Assembly (NCBI RefSeq): GCF_001676875.1
Contig: NZ_JYKA01000001.1
Location: 124,001-188,000 of the forward strand
Origin: Chromobacterium subtsugae
GTDB taxonomy: Bacteria; Pseudomonadota; Gammaproteobacteria; Burkholderiales; Chromobacteriaceae
Reading direction: 5' to 3'
Length of the DNA: 64,000 bases
Shown here: piece by piece, positions 8,495 to 18,216 of the stretch
How the letters are laid out: each line of letters opens with the position of its first letter
Position numbering within the stretch: the first letter of the stretch is position 1
Made by a program: the position numbers and the translations under genes
Notes under the pieces: generated by a model
What the model was told of the DNA's origin: nothing
Databases searched by the model: none
The model's input: only the letters and a program-made list of their open reading frames with translations

Positions 8495-9670
8495 ATGAAT
8501 CGAAGGGAGAACGGCGAAGGCAATGATGACCAGCCCTTTGAAGACGAGGATGAAGTGCTAAGTGAGCCAACGTCTGTGGATGACTTAGACGACCTAGACT
8601 CTATCAGGCCGGAAGTCGTTGAAAAGGTGTTTAAGGCACTCTCGGCCGATGCTCAACGTGGTGATAGTCAGCTCCAAAGGAGCGATGTTAATCGTGCTTA
8701 CTTACGCAAGAATCTTTCGATCGCTGAATGCATGGCAGTTGAGGACAGAATTCTCGCCGCAGGTTACCAAGTTCTCGATGAAGATGAAACAGATGGTGAA
8801 GGGATAACTGGTTCAAAAACATATCACTATTTGACAGAAGTTGAGGAAAAGGATTTCGGGCGTCAAATTCAGCTTGCGTTGCGTATTCCCAAAGACACAA
8901 GTGGCCTAGATCCGACCTACGTCGATCGCATACTCGGGGATGCGGAGCGAGCTAAAGCTGCATTCGTTGTCAGCAACATCCGATTCGTTGAACAGCTTGC
9001 ACGGCGTTTCGGAGAGCATCAGCATTTGTCCTTAGAAGATGTAATACAAGAAGGTGTTCTTGGCCTACTCCACGCAGCCGATCTATACAACCCGGAGCGT
9101 GGCTTCCGCTTCAAGACGTATGCCGCGTGGTGGATCGAGCAGCGGATGCGGCGCGCCATTGGCAACTGCGATCGGACCATTAGGCTTCCAATCCACGTTC
9201 AACAGAAGATGGCCCAGATAAAGAAAGCCAAAAAGAAGCTGACACTAACTTGTGGCCGCCCGCCGACTTTGGAGGAACTAGCGATCGCCGTCGGGATGGA
9301 GCAAGAGAAATTGATGAAGCTTCTCTGGCACGTGGAGACCACAGACTGTGCCGAAGGAGATGTTGTCATCCGGGAAGACTCCAGCTTACTTTCCTTCGTT
9401 GCAGATTCGGCAGAATCAGTTTTTGACACAATTGTGCATCAAGAATTGAAGGAGCGGTTTCGCCATGTCTTGGCCACACTCACGCCTCAGGAAGCACACA
9501 TAGTACGGATGAGGTTCGGCATTGATGTGGATCGAGAGTACACACTTGAGAGCTTGGGCAAAGATTATAACGTGACCCGCGAGCGAATTAGACAGGTTGA
9601 AGCCAAGGCCCTTAAGAAATTATGCCATCCTATCCGCAAAGATCAATTAAGCGACTTCATAGACTTATAA
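8495..9670 (+). CDS. sigma-70 family RNA polymerase sigma factor carried as transposon cargo
   Basis: A 391-residue primary-type sigma factor. Regions visible: an acidic N-terminus (1-45) instead of a full region 1.1; region 2 about 150-222, with the core-binding and -10 recognition stretch GFRFKTYAAWWIEQRMR; region 3 about 228-300; region 4 about 315-385, with the -35 helix-turn-helix TRERIRQVEAKALKKL. It directs RNA polymerase to promoters. It is followed one base later by the NERD-helicase gene, so the two are co-transcribed. A sigma factor as mobile cargo could give the element its own promoter set, for example for the neighbouring defence genes; that role is inference. Confidence 0.9.
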   Translation: MNRRENGEGNDDQPFEDEDEVLSEPTSVDDLDDLDSIRPEVVEKVFKALSADAQRGDSQLQRSDVNRAYLRKNLSIAECMAVEDRILAAGYQVLDEDETDGEGITGSKTYHYLTEVEEKDFGRQIQLALRIPKDTSGLDPTYVDRILGDAERAKAAFVVSNIRFVEQLARRFGEHQHLSLEDVIQEGVLGLLHAADLYNPERGFRFKTYAAWWIEQRMRRAIGNCDRTIRLPIHVQQKMAQIKKAKKKLTLTCGRPPTLEELAIAVGMEQEKLMKLLWHVETTDCAEGDVVIREDSSLLSFVADSAESVFDTIVHQELKERFRHVLATLTPQEAHIVRMRFGIDVDREYTLESLGKDYNVTRERIRQVEAKALKKLCHPIRKDQLSDFIDL

Positions 9671-9671
9671 T

Positions 9672-11282
9672 ATGGCGACATACATAGGATTAGGGGCAGA
9701 TATGCCTATTGAGGACTCCGAACGACGGGTAGCTAATGCCCTGAAGCGTCTGCCAGATGGCTGGAGGATTCTTCACCATGTGAGCTGGCAGTCTAAGCGC
9801 GGTGGACGACAGGGGGACGGGGAAGCCGATTTTATCGTCCTCCACCCTAACAAAGGCATGCTCGTCATTGAAGTAAAGGGTGGTGGCATCGATATCGAGG
9901 CCGGTCGATGGTTTACAACTGATCGGTACGGCAAACGCCACTCAATCAAGAATCCCTATGAGCAGGCTATTATCTCAAAGCACGCTCTAGTTGGCTGGCT
10001 GCGCGAGCATGGACTGGGAGCAAGGGTACGTGTTGGCCACGCCGTGGCCTTCCCGCATATGGATAGCCTTCCATTTTCGGGGCCTGCGGCCACCGCTGAG
10101 ATCAGTCTAGCCAAGCCGCAACTAGAGAATATCTGCTCTGCAATCACGAATTGTTTCGAGCACTGGGAACTTGAAGCGGGGATCTCGCAAGAGGAAGCTG
10201 ACAAGCTTGTCGCATTGCTTGCGCCGACCGTTTCCATGCTCCCAAAGCTTTCAAGCCAAAGCTCTGAGGCCGAAACCGAAATCCTTATGTTTACCACAGA
10301 ACAGATTGAGGCATTCTCGGGCTTACGGGCTAGCCGTGGAGGTTTAATCTTAGGTGGAGCCGGGACAGGCAAAACAGTTCTCGCAATCGCGCGGGCCCAA
10401 CAGCTTGCAAGAGACGGCTTTCGCACTCTCTTGGTTTGTTACAATGAATTATTAGGTCGGGATTTGTTGGCACGCACGGAGAATCTTCCAAACCTTACCG
10501 CGTGCACATACCATTCACTATGCCTTCGAGAAGCTCACCGAGCAGCACTCGACATACCAGGACACAAACCTTCACATTGGTGGGAAAAAGAGGCCCCCAA
10601 CCTGTTAATTGAAGCTTGTGCAATTAATGGGACGTTGTACGATGCAGTGATTATCGATGAGGGACAGGATTTCTCACCACTCTGGTTTAATTCACTTCGC
10701 TGTTTAGTATCCACTCACCCTGACGCGCCTTTCTTCACGTTTGCGGACCCCCTGCAAGATATGTGGAAACGGGATTGGCTCCGAGACATGGATTATTCCT
10801 TTGCCTGGGAGTTAACGCGAAACATGAGGAATACCCAGCCGATAGCAACTTGTGTTGTGGCCACCCTGAATATGGAATGCAGAGGCAGGGGAATCCCTGG
10901 GCCAAAACCAACCTGGAAGATTTCAGAGGGAGTACCGAGTGAAAAGGACGTGATATCTGCGGTTGAAGGTCTTCTTGAAGAGGGTTTCGGGCCATCTAAC
11001 CTAGTCGTGCTTTGCGGATCAGCGGGCCTAATTACACGACTACACGAGCGTTCAGTTGGCCCTTATTCCTTTGGTAAGTGGGGAAGTCGCGGAATTGCTA
11101 CCGAAACAATTGCCCGCTTTAAAGGTTTAGAAGCACAGGCGATCATCCTAGCACTCCCCTCGATCACCACAGCCAATGATCGAATCGAAGCCTATGTTGG
11201 TATGAGCCGTGCACGTTCAATGCTTGTTGTCATTGGACGAGACTCTGATCGCCGCCTACTTAATTGGCCTGAGCCGCTGTAG
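9672..11282 (+). CDS. NERD nuclease-domain / UvrD-like superfamily 1 helicase
   Basis: A 536-residue protein with an N-terminal NERD nuclease-related domain (about 14-130; D53 in GEADF and E67-x-K69 in VIEVKG form a PD-(D/E)XK-like site) and a superfamily 1 helicase/ATPase: Walker A GGAGTGKT (228-235), Walker B IIDEGQ (328-332), and C-terminal RFKGLEAQAIIL and VGMSRARSMLVVIG motifs of the UvrD group. The start codon is one base after the sigma-factor stop. Its 3' end overlaps the end of the convergent drmB gene by 23 bases. NERD-helicases recur in defence islands; a role in DNA degradation or repair during phage attack is inferred. Confidence 0.88.
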   Translation: MATYIGLGADMPIEDSERRVANALKRLPDGWRILHHVSWQSKRGGRQGDGEADFIVLHPNKGMLVIEVKGGGIDIEAGRWFTTDRYGKRHSIKNPYEQAIISKHALVGWLREHGLGARVRVGHAVAFPHMDSLPFSGPAATAEISLAKPQLENICSAITNCFEHWELEAGISQEEADKLVALLAPTVSMLPKLSSQSSEAETEILMFTTEQIEAFSGLRASRGGLILGGAGTGKTVLAIARAQQLARDGFRTLLVCYNELLGRDLLARTENLPNLTACTYHSLCLREAHRAALDIPGHKPSHWWEKEAPNLLIEACAINGTLYDAVIIDEGQDFSPLWFNSLRCLVSTHPDAPFFTFADPLQDMWKRDWLRDMDYSFAWELTRNMRNTQPIATCVVATLNMECRGRGIPGPKPTWKISEGVPSEKDVISAVEGLLEEGFGPSNLVVLCGSAGLITRLHERSVGPYSFGKWGSRGIATETIARFKGLEAQAIILALPSITTANDRIEAYVGMSRARSMLVVIGRDSDRRLLNWPEPL

Positions 11283-12975
11283 TTACATCGAAATACCCAT
11301 CGCCTCCGGCGAGGGCTCTGCGTGTAAGCGCCGCATTGAACATCTGGCATGAGGGTTCGCCAAGATGCAGGCATACCGCACAGGCAGCACCGTTATCCTC
11401 ACAGCCGGGGTCTAACGCACAGCGATGCTCATCGTCGACTAATCCATCAAGGAGTATATGAAGCTCCGATTCCAAAAGAGCCTGCAACCCGCCAAGCACA
11501 AAACTACCTCGAGCCGCTGCGTAGACAAAGAACGAGAATGCCGTCGGCAAAATTAGTTCAGACAAGCCATTTCGATCAATTCCGGAGTACACTGCTGCAC
11601 GCTTGATAAAGGCATGCGAGAACGAATGGACAAGTTCGGTCACCCTGCGAGTCACCTCGTTTGGCCGGTCCATGGGAGACATAGCCGATAGAATGGCCTC
11701 AGCGGCCCCCCTTTTATCGGTTGCAGGTCCTACTGCCTGCCCCACCCTTACCAACCACCTATGGAGCATCATTGGGTCGAGACGTATCAAAAGTGCTTCA
11801 GTCTGTGCTAGTTCACCATAAATGCTATAGTCCCCATTCTTGTCACGATAAGTACGAAGACGGCTTTTCCCTGGCTCGGAGCCCCCCCGGGTGTAACCAA
11901 ATTGAGCCGTCAGTACAGGAAAACGATCGATAAGTTCGACTCGCTCCACACCCGCGCGTGCCAGGGCTAGAGGATAGTCATCCTTATACAACTGTCTGGT
12001 CACAAATCCTTCTGACTGGGCGAGCAAATCAGACAGCGTTATACGACTCTCAAACGTGGCCAATGCTATCTGCTTTGCCTGTCTTTCAGCATCTGTCCGT
12101 AATTGTGGATCAATTGCCATTGGCGAACGGGTATTTCCTTGTCCCGCCGGAGGCATTGCAGCAATCATGGCGTCGATGGTCGCAGTATCGAATCCCCGTC
12201 CCTCAAGCAGTTTCTTAATTGATTCTGAATTGCGAGCGGGTGCAGAGTCAGTGACACGCTTCCCTGCCATTCCATCGAGAATCCATTCGAGGGCACGTTC
12301 GCCACCACCAGCCTGCTCGATAGTGTTTAGAATTTCTCGCCGAGGAGGGTTGATCATGCTGATGCCGCGAGGCTTGAAAACCGTTCCGGAGCGATGGACA
12401 GTAAAGGCCAATGTTCCACCTTGATCACAGTCGCAAGCAGCACCAAACCCCCGCTGAATGATATCGTTGCATTCTGGACAGTAGAAAATTAATTCTGCAG
12501 CCGATGCGGTGCCTGGGAAGCGGACAGCCCGCTGCCCATGTGTACGGCACTTTTTTACGTATGGGGTCTTGATGGATCCGCAGGCATCATGGTATCCAAC
12601 AAAAGGAAGCTGACCTCTACGCCGGCGAGAACCACATTCACAAAGCCCCAGAGGTTCATCATGAAGCCGCTTACATATTTGGCAAAGGTATAGACGGGGA
12701 AATGGCTCACACCATATCCCCTCCTCACGGTTCAATGATCTCACCCTGACAGTACGTTGGGCATAGAGATCATCAACAAGACCACCGTCGCATTTTTCCT
12801 CCTTCCATGGATATGCTGCACGAATGATCTCTTCACGTAATGCAGCAACATCTATTGCAGACTCAGTCTTGGGGTCGTTCCAGCGTTTAACTTTCCAAAT
12901 ACCACCATCTGCATCTATGGTTTGTTCGGGAAGATGACCAAACAGGATTTGCGACCCACTCCTCTTTTCCTTCAT
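11260..12975 (-). CDS. drmB: DISARM-like DrmB (DUF1998 protein)
   Basis: A 571-residue protein with clustered cysteines in the N-terminal half (LCQICKRLHDEPLGLCECG, then CRTHG, YCPECND, ACDCDQGG) and a DUF1998 module near the C-terminus (VHSFSHAFIKRAAVYSG ... CALDPGCEDNGAACAVCLHL). In DISARM, DrmB binds the DrmA helicase and the complex acts on incoming phage DNA. The ATG overlaps the drmA stop by 4 bases (ATGA), so the two are translationally coupled. Length fits DrmB. The operon order drmMII-drmA-drmB on one strand supports the call. Confidence 0.85.
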   Translation of the reverse strand: MKEKRSGSQILFGHLPEQTIDADGGIWKVKRWNDPKTESAIDVAALREEIIRAAYPWKEEKCDGGLVDDLYAQRTVRVRSLNREEGIWCEPFPRLYLCQICKRLHDEPLGLCECGSRRRRGQLPFVGYHDACGSIKTPYVKKCRTHGQRAVRFPGTASAAELIFYCPECNDIIQRGFGAACDCDQGGTLAFTVHRSGTVFKPRGISMINPPRREILNTIEQAGGGERALEWILDGMAGKRVTDSAPARNSESIKKLLEGRGFDTATIDAMIAAMPPAGQGNTRSPMAIDPQLRTDAERQAKQIALATFESRITLSDLLAQSEGFVTRQLYKDDYPLALARAGVERVELIDRFPVLTAQFGYTRGGSEPGKSRLRTYRDKNGDYSIYGELAQTEALLIRLDPMMLHRWLVRVGQAVGPATDKRGAAEAILSAMSPMDRPNEVTRRVTELVHSFSHAFIKRAAVYSGIDRNGLSELILPTAFSFFVYAAARGSFVLGGLQALLESELHILLDGLVDDEHRCALDPGCEDNGAACAVCLHLGEPSCQMFNAALTRRALAGGDGYFDVTTAAQAN

Positions 12976-15900
12976 CGCGTACTATCCCCTTTAATTGGCA
13001 CTTGCTCTTCAACGTCCCGTAGTGAGGTCATTGCATTCCCAGTTGGGCAAAGGTCTGAAAGAAATTTTGAGTCACTTGGTGGTTCGCGCAGATTCCGAGA
13101 AAAATCGGTGAACCATTGACTTAGCTGCTTACGCATGAACTCATCCTCATCCGCAAGCCCCAAATCCTCTGCAATCGACTGTTCATCATTGGCAAGGACG
13201 CCCTGATTCGCAGATACAAAGGCATTCAGGGATCTGATCGTCGTGATAGGGGCTGCTGAGGAAGGCTCATGGATCATGGAAATCCTCGCAAGCTCAAGGC
13301 CAGAGATTGTACGCTCCAAAACACGGCGGCTTTTCCTGGTGATAGGAATTGGTTCAACGAATCGATCACCATGAGTAACGAATTCTGGAAATGCACGATA
13401 AACACTTGCATCTCGTTCACGTGTCATCTTTGGGATGACAAGTACTAGTGACGGCCAGAAGCGTCCTACGCGTGCCGTAGCCTGAATAAATTCAGCAACC
13501 CCAAGTGGAAAGGCTAACATAATCATGATGTTCAGTCGGTCAATATCCACACCATGGGACATCATGGATGATGCCGCGATAATATGAAGGCGTTTATCAA
13601 ATTCAGGCTCTGGCGACTCTAAGCGATCTAAAGTCTGCCGCACTTCTTCGAAATTCGTACGACCAGTAAGGGTCGCCACATTTGGTGGGGGTACAAGCTC
13701 AGCATACTGAGTCTCTGACGAACGCACCACGGCATCGATGTCCTGCAGCGTGTTTCCATAGACAACATTGGTGCCATACAAATCCACCAGTAACGATGCA
13801 TAAGATGGATCGATATTAAGTTCGCTACAAATTTTACCAGGAGTGTTAAGGAGACTACGTATTGCGTTCTGGAGCGTTACAATCAGCTTATCAACAACGA
13901 ATTCGACTGTGAGTCGGCGCGGCGCCAGCGCTACATAGCGACGCATCAACTTATCTGAATCAGTGGCCCAGAATCCCTGTCCATCCACAGGCGGGGGCAA
14001 TGGGAAAACGCGAGCCTTACGCCTATAAAGTACATCCACCTGCTTTTTGTACCCCGTAAGCGTCGCAGAGGAAGCCAGAATTTTTGGTTTGCTGCCAGCG
14101 ATCCTTTCCTGAATTCCGTCCATAGCGCATTCGTAGTGCGCGTCTACAGCACCGAGACTATCTCGCAGGAGATGGAGTTCGTCCTGAAGCCGGAACATTG
14201 CAGGGTATAGCTCCTCTGCCATAGGGAGCCCCTCAGGAGCCCCCCCTCGACAATCCGGAACTAAACAACCATTGGGAAAATCACTTCTAGTAGCATATGT
14301 GTAGCCGTGCCCAGGCTTAGTACATTTCCCCTTTGGGCTGCCAAGCAGACCACGCATGCCTGTTTGCCTAGCGATATTCGCAGCCTTATCAAGCGTGCCA
14401 ATCACAACGGTTGGCAAAAACCGCCAAATCTCATCATCAACAACATAAATTGGCAGCGGCCCTCCCTGACTCGGGCAATCACCGTTTGAACACAGATGAT
14501 TCAGGCGCCAATACACGCGATCGAATGAGGTAGATACATCACGCTCACGACAGAATGGGCATCGATCAAGCAGCTTGAATGGATTTGTTCGCTCTTCGAT
14601 TTTGTCGACGTCCTCATTCGCCTTATCGCTCTCTTTCTTTATGCGATTAGGAGTTGACGAGCCGCCGACCAGGAACCCCAGCGAGAACTGATCACCTTCA
14701 ATTTTTGCTTCGCGGCGAATCAGTTCGGCCGCCGCCAGCGCGTTTGCAAAGCGCTGCGTCTGCTGAAGCGAAAGCATCCGAAGTGGGAAACGTGACCACG
14801 CGGTAACACCGGATATCTTTCCGCGCATACGGTCAAGGAAGGCCGCAGTGAGAATAAGCCCGAGATAAGTCTCAGTCTTTCCACCACCTGTCGCGAACCA
14901 TACGATATCGACAATATCACTCTCAGATTCATGATTAACGAGGCATTCGAGGTTTGCGAGGAGAAACGCAAATTGAAAAGGGCGCCACTTTTTGTACCGA
15001 CCTCTCGCCGATATCGTCATTGAACGATTCATCCGCTGGAATGCCAGCCGAAGATTCGGGTTGGTAGCAAGAAGCTCGGCACCACGCTTTATGCGTCTCA
15101 ACTCGTCCTGGAATTCCTGCCGTGCAGCAGCTGCTTCTTCTCGCATGCCTGCCGACCAACTTTCATCTTTGGCACGCTGCGCCAGAGTCTCCTCAGACCA
15201 GACATCAGAGGCCCAAAGCTCAAATATGCCAACCAAATCTGTCGCACTTGCACACGGATCATGTGCAAGCCCATCAAAACTAACATCTACCTTCTTCTCA
15301 GACGATGCCGAAAAATTTGGGCGAAATCTTGTTGCGTTGGGTCCGTCACTAGTGCGGTATGCTTCACCATCGATCTCAACACCACAGTTAATACCATAGG
15401 CTGGCACTTTCCGATTGAATCTAAAGCTGTCAGGAAGGCTTTCGAGATCGAAAGGAACGCATTTTAATCCCGTTACCGACAATGAGGCTTCGAAGAATCG
15501 ACCATCCGCCAGATCGACATCTTCACGGCTCGTATTCACGAACGTAACCTCGATTGCCCGGGAGCTTGCCGTTCGCCCTGTTAAGCGCACCCGTACTTCA
15601 GCTGAGAGATTATTCGCATTCCAAGTGCTAAAAGCCTCACTGAAAGCGACTTCACCAAATATTTGGTCTCCGGTACGCTCTTCTACAGTTACTGGCACTT
15701 GAACTTCAATATATGGCGTCTTGTCGTAAGCCCAACGTAACCCTTTCTCTTCTGTCGAACGACGGCGGAGCCAAAGGGAAAATCGGACGGTAACCAGGAA
15801 TGCCCATGGACCACTCTCTGCAGGGCGAAGGCGCAAGCCGATAGCGCAGGGTTCAAGACGGTCCCCCCGTAAATCAGGGCGTGTTACGAAGTCCTTAGGA

Positions 15901-16112
15901 CCTAGTCGTCCCAACCAGTAGCGGCCAGTTGGGTCAACCGGAGAAGTAGTCTCGTCATCACCACGCGCCTCAATGAGAACACGTTTTTGCAACCAGTTAA
16001 CAAACCGCTCGGCTGCTTGATACTTGCTCTCATCCGTCTGCATCGGACCAATGAATTCCATTTCCATTCTTCCTGCCGCTAGTGTTCCATCATTGGGATC
16101 ACCGCTCTTCAA
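12972..16112 (-). CDS. drmA: DISARM-like DrmA helicase
   Basis: A 1046-residue superfamily 2 helicase. A long N-terminal region (about 1-390) precedes Walker A ATGGGKTE (407-414), a cysteine cluster (C518/C521, C541/C546), the DExH-type box DELH (644-647), SSATLTGYKK and the C-terminal SHGVDIDRLN and QATARVGR motifs V and VI. DrmA is the DNA-binding and translocating subunit of DISARM. The size and the linked DUF1998 partner fit DrmA better than single-chain Druantia DruE, in which helicase and DUF1998 are fused. In-frame ATGs at residues 16 and 18 are alternative starts. It is preceded by drmMII with a 101-base gap. Confidence 0.85.
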   Translation of the reverse strand: MKSGDPNDGTLAAGRMEMEFIGPMQTDESKYQAAERFVNWLQKRVLIEARGDDETTSPVDPTGRYWLGRLGPKDFVTRPDLRGDRLEPCAIGLRLRPAESGPWAFLVTVRFSLWLRRRSTEEKGLRWAYDKTPYIEVQVPVTVEERTGDQIFGEVAFSEAFSTWNANNLSAEVRVRLTGRTASSRAIEVTFVNTSREDVDLADGRFFEASLSVTGLKCVPFDLESLPDSFRFNRKVPAYGINCGVEIDGEAYRTSDGPNATRFRPNFSASSEKKVDVSFDGLAHDPCASATDLVGIFELWASDVWSEETLAQRAKDESWSAGMREEAAAARQEFQDELRRIKRGAELLATNPNLRLAFQRMNRSMTISARGRYKKWRPFQFAFLLANLECLVNHESESDIVDIVWFATGGGKTETYLGLILTAAFLDRMRGKISGVTAWSRFPLRMLSLQQTQRFANALAAAELIRREAKIEGDQFSLGFLVGGSSTPNRIKKESDKANEDVDKIEERTNPFKLLDRCPFCRERDVSTSFDRVYWRLNHLCSNGDCPSQGGPLPIYVVDDEIWRFLPTVVIGTLDKAANIARQTGMRGLLGSPKGKCTKPGHGYTYATRSDFPNGCLVPDCRGGAPEGLPMAEELYPAMFRLQDELHLLRDSLGAVDAHYECAMDGIQERIAGSKPKILASSATLTGYKKQVDVLYRRKARVFPLPPPVDGQGFWATDSDKLMRRYVALAPRRLTVEFVVDKLIVTLQNAIRSLLNTPGKICSELNIDPSYASLLVDLYGTNVVYGNTLQDIDAVVRSSETQYAELVPPPNVATLTGRTNFEEVRQTLDRLESPEPEFDKRLHIIAASSMMSHGVDIDRLNIMIMLAFPLGVAEFIQATARVGRFWPSLVLVIPKMTRERDASVYRAFPEFVTHGDRFVEPIPITRKSRRVLERTISGLELARISMIHEPSSAAPITTIRSLNAFVSANQGVLANDEQSIAEDLGLADEDEFMRKQLSQWFTDFSRNLREPPSDSKFLSDLCPTGNAMTSLRDVEEQVPIKGDSTR

Positions 16113-16213
16113 GCCATCGCAGAGGAAGGCGCAGCGGTCGCAAAATTACCCAAATATCATTTTATAGCACAAATTTACAATCCCTCAACATCAGCAAGGC
16201 AAAACTTCCCCGG

Positions 16214-17920
16214 CTACCGTTTATGGAAACAAGAGCGCCCACTCTCGCGCAGCTCAACCCACCACTTGTTTTTTTGTGCTCTCGGCACCATATCGACGTG
16301 ACCTGACAACTCCATGTTGGCCAACGATCCAATCAGAAGACCAGCCAAGATCAAGGGTGCGTTCCGTGCCAGCTTTGCTAAACCAGGAAGGCCACCCGCA
16401 GCCTGACCATACTCGGCCATAATCGCATCGCTAACCAACACCTGCGCAAGGAGTTCGTCTCCACCCAACAGCTTAACCATATCCGTACCGGACTCATCGA
16501 GTCTATCTAGCAGCATGAATGGGGTCGTACATCCGACCCCCTTATGGCTCCATATGCGCTGCATATGAGCAACGTCTGCATTGCGGATGAAATTCAATAG
16601 CGATGCAAGCTTTTCCTCGACCTTGGACCTAAGCGTTTTCGGCAATTTACCAATGAGGAATGTGTGTAGCGTATTGTCGAGTCGCAAAGACTGAATAGAC
16701 TTCGAAGTGCCAAAATAGAAATCAACTTTCCACACCGGCTGGCTGCCCTCGAACGTGTTGATCATTTCGAAGCGAACACCGCTCTTTAGTCGAAGACTAG
16801 GGATCGCAAATCGGAATTTCCGCTTCTCAGGATACTTGACCCCTGACCTATCTGGCTTTGCATCTACGGGCAGGGGGATTGGGCATTCCAAGCCAGTAGC
16901 AGCATCTGACAGCTTCGTAAGCTTATCAGCACTTACATTCTTGAGTGCCTGCGCAAGATAAAAAGTGAAGACAGGCGGAATAGCATTGCCCACCATCTGT
17001 TGGCGCTGTCCATAAGTCTCCCCATAAAATTGAAATGTGACAGGAAACCCCTGTAGACATGCACGCTCCCTGATGGTCAACCGGCGATATGCACCAGCTC
17101 TGTTGGGATCCTCAATGACAATGCTCTCCCGGGAAACACGTGTGCATGTGGCGGTGATCGTGCGTACCGGTCGGTCTAGCCGATCTGGAAAAGACATGCA
17201 GTTGTACACTGGGTGAGTCACCTTTGCTGCCTTGTTTATGCGCACTTCCTCAGCACTCAACACCTCTTCTGCAACATGGTCACGGAGATGCTGCCTGTTG
17301 AGCTGCAGACCATAAACAGGATCGACGATCGAATCGGAAGCCAGTGCCCTGATGACTTGCCCAAACGTCTTTTTCGGTACTTCTGGCACATATGATGACA
17401 ACAGATTGAAATCGAAATTGCCCGCAATGCAGCGCAAGCGCTTCTGAGGAACGCCGAAATCCGCCATATTGATTGTGTGCGGAACAATATTTAGATGCTT
17501 GAAGCGGTGAAGACGTCCCTTAGGTAGGAGCTCAGTTTCGATAATCTTGGCAACACGGGGCACGTTCTCCATTGCCCACATCTTAGGCTTCACATGATCA
17601 ACGATTTCGAGGAACTTGATGATATCCTGAAGACCATCCTCAATGTCGCCATTGCCACCACGATTGGAAAAAGAGAATTGAGTGCAAGGAGGACTACCGA
17701 CGACAATGTCAATATTCTTAGGCAGCTCATTGAGGTCGAGACGCCGGATATCGACAGTCTGGGCCTGATGCCGGTTATTCTTGAAATTTGTCTCGTTAGC
17801 GACACCCCTGCGCTCATATGATGCAACTATCTCGATGCCGGCTAGTCTCAATCCAAGCGCCCATCCACCGACACCCGAATATAAGTCTATTGCTCGCAAA
17901 TTTTTCGTCTTCTTGTTCAT
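16214..17920 (-). CDS. drmMII: DISARM class 2-type DNA cytosine-5 methyltransferase DrmMII
   Basis: A 568-residue C5-cytosine DNA methyltransferase. Motif I DLYSGVGG (residues 12-19), motif IV GSPPCT with catalytic C79, motif VI ENVP, motif VIII QKRLRCIAG and motif X VGNAIPP are all present, so it should be active. It would mark host DNA against the DISARM nuclease/helicase activity. The C-terminal 200 residues extend beyond a minimal methylase and have no domain I recognise. I use the ATG at 17920 because GAGGGG lies 5 bases upstream; an ATG at 17938 is possible. It is the first gene of the drm operon. Confidence 0.87.
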   Translation of the reverse strand: MNKKTKNLRAIDLYSGVGGWALGLRLAGIEIVASYERRGVANETNFKNNRHQAQTVDIRRLDLNELPKNIDIVVGSPPCTQFSFSNRGGNGDIEDGLQDIIKFLEIVDHVKPKMWAMENVPRVAKIIETELLPKGRLHRFKHLNIVPHTINMADFGVPQKRLRCIAGNFDFNLLSSYVPEVPKKTFGQVIRALASDSIVDPVYGLQLNRQHLRDHVAEEVLSAEEVRINKAAKVTHPVYNCMSFPDRLDRPVRTITATCTRVSRESIVIEDPNRAGAYRRLTIRERACLQGFPVTFQFYGETYGQRQQMVGNAIPPVFTFYLAQALKNVSADKLTKLSDAATGLECPIPLPVDAKPDRSGVKYPEKRKFRFAIPSLRLKSGVRFEMINTFEGSQPVWKVDFYFGTSKSIQSLRLDNTLHTFLIGKLPKTLRSKVEEKLASLLNFIRNADVAHMQRIWSHKGVGCTTPFMLLDRLDESGTDMVKLLGGDELLAQVLVSDAIMAEYGQAAGGLPGLAKLARNAPLILAGLLIGSLANMELSGHVDMVPRAQKNKWWVELRESGRSCFHKR

Positions 17921-18216
17921 ACGAGCCCCTCTTGGCATCTCATTCGTCTTTTCATGATGCGATTTAACCTGAATCCAGTTGCACGATCAAGATCCGCAGC
18001 AACCGACTCCCCAAGTAGGCATCACACGACAGCACATCACCGCCCCACGTGAGAGTGAGGTTAGGCTGATCTACCCACTGATCTGCTCCCCAAACAACCC
18101 AACCGTTTCAGCAAACCTCGCGACAGCATGACGCGTACCGCCAGATGAAGGGTGCTTTCAACGGAAAAATCCTGTTCAAAGCACCCATTTCAGGATTCGG
18201 GACACCTTGACCAACA
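17921..18216. other. promoter region of the drm operon and inner right-end region
   Basis: Non-coding. It must carry the minus-strand promoter for drmMII. A 9-bp inverted repeat (GGGTGCTTT, 18150-18158, with AAAGCACCC, 18178-18186) encloses a loop with the run GGAAAAATCC, possibly a further degenerate transposase site. Confidence 0.5.

Noticed and set aside
12972-16112. Druantia DruE assignment for the large helicase
   Set aside because: DruE has helicase and DUF1998 in one chain; here DUF1998 is a separate coupled gene and a C5 methylase leads the operon, which fits DISARM.
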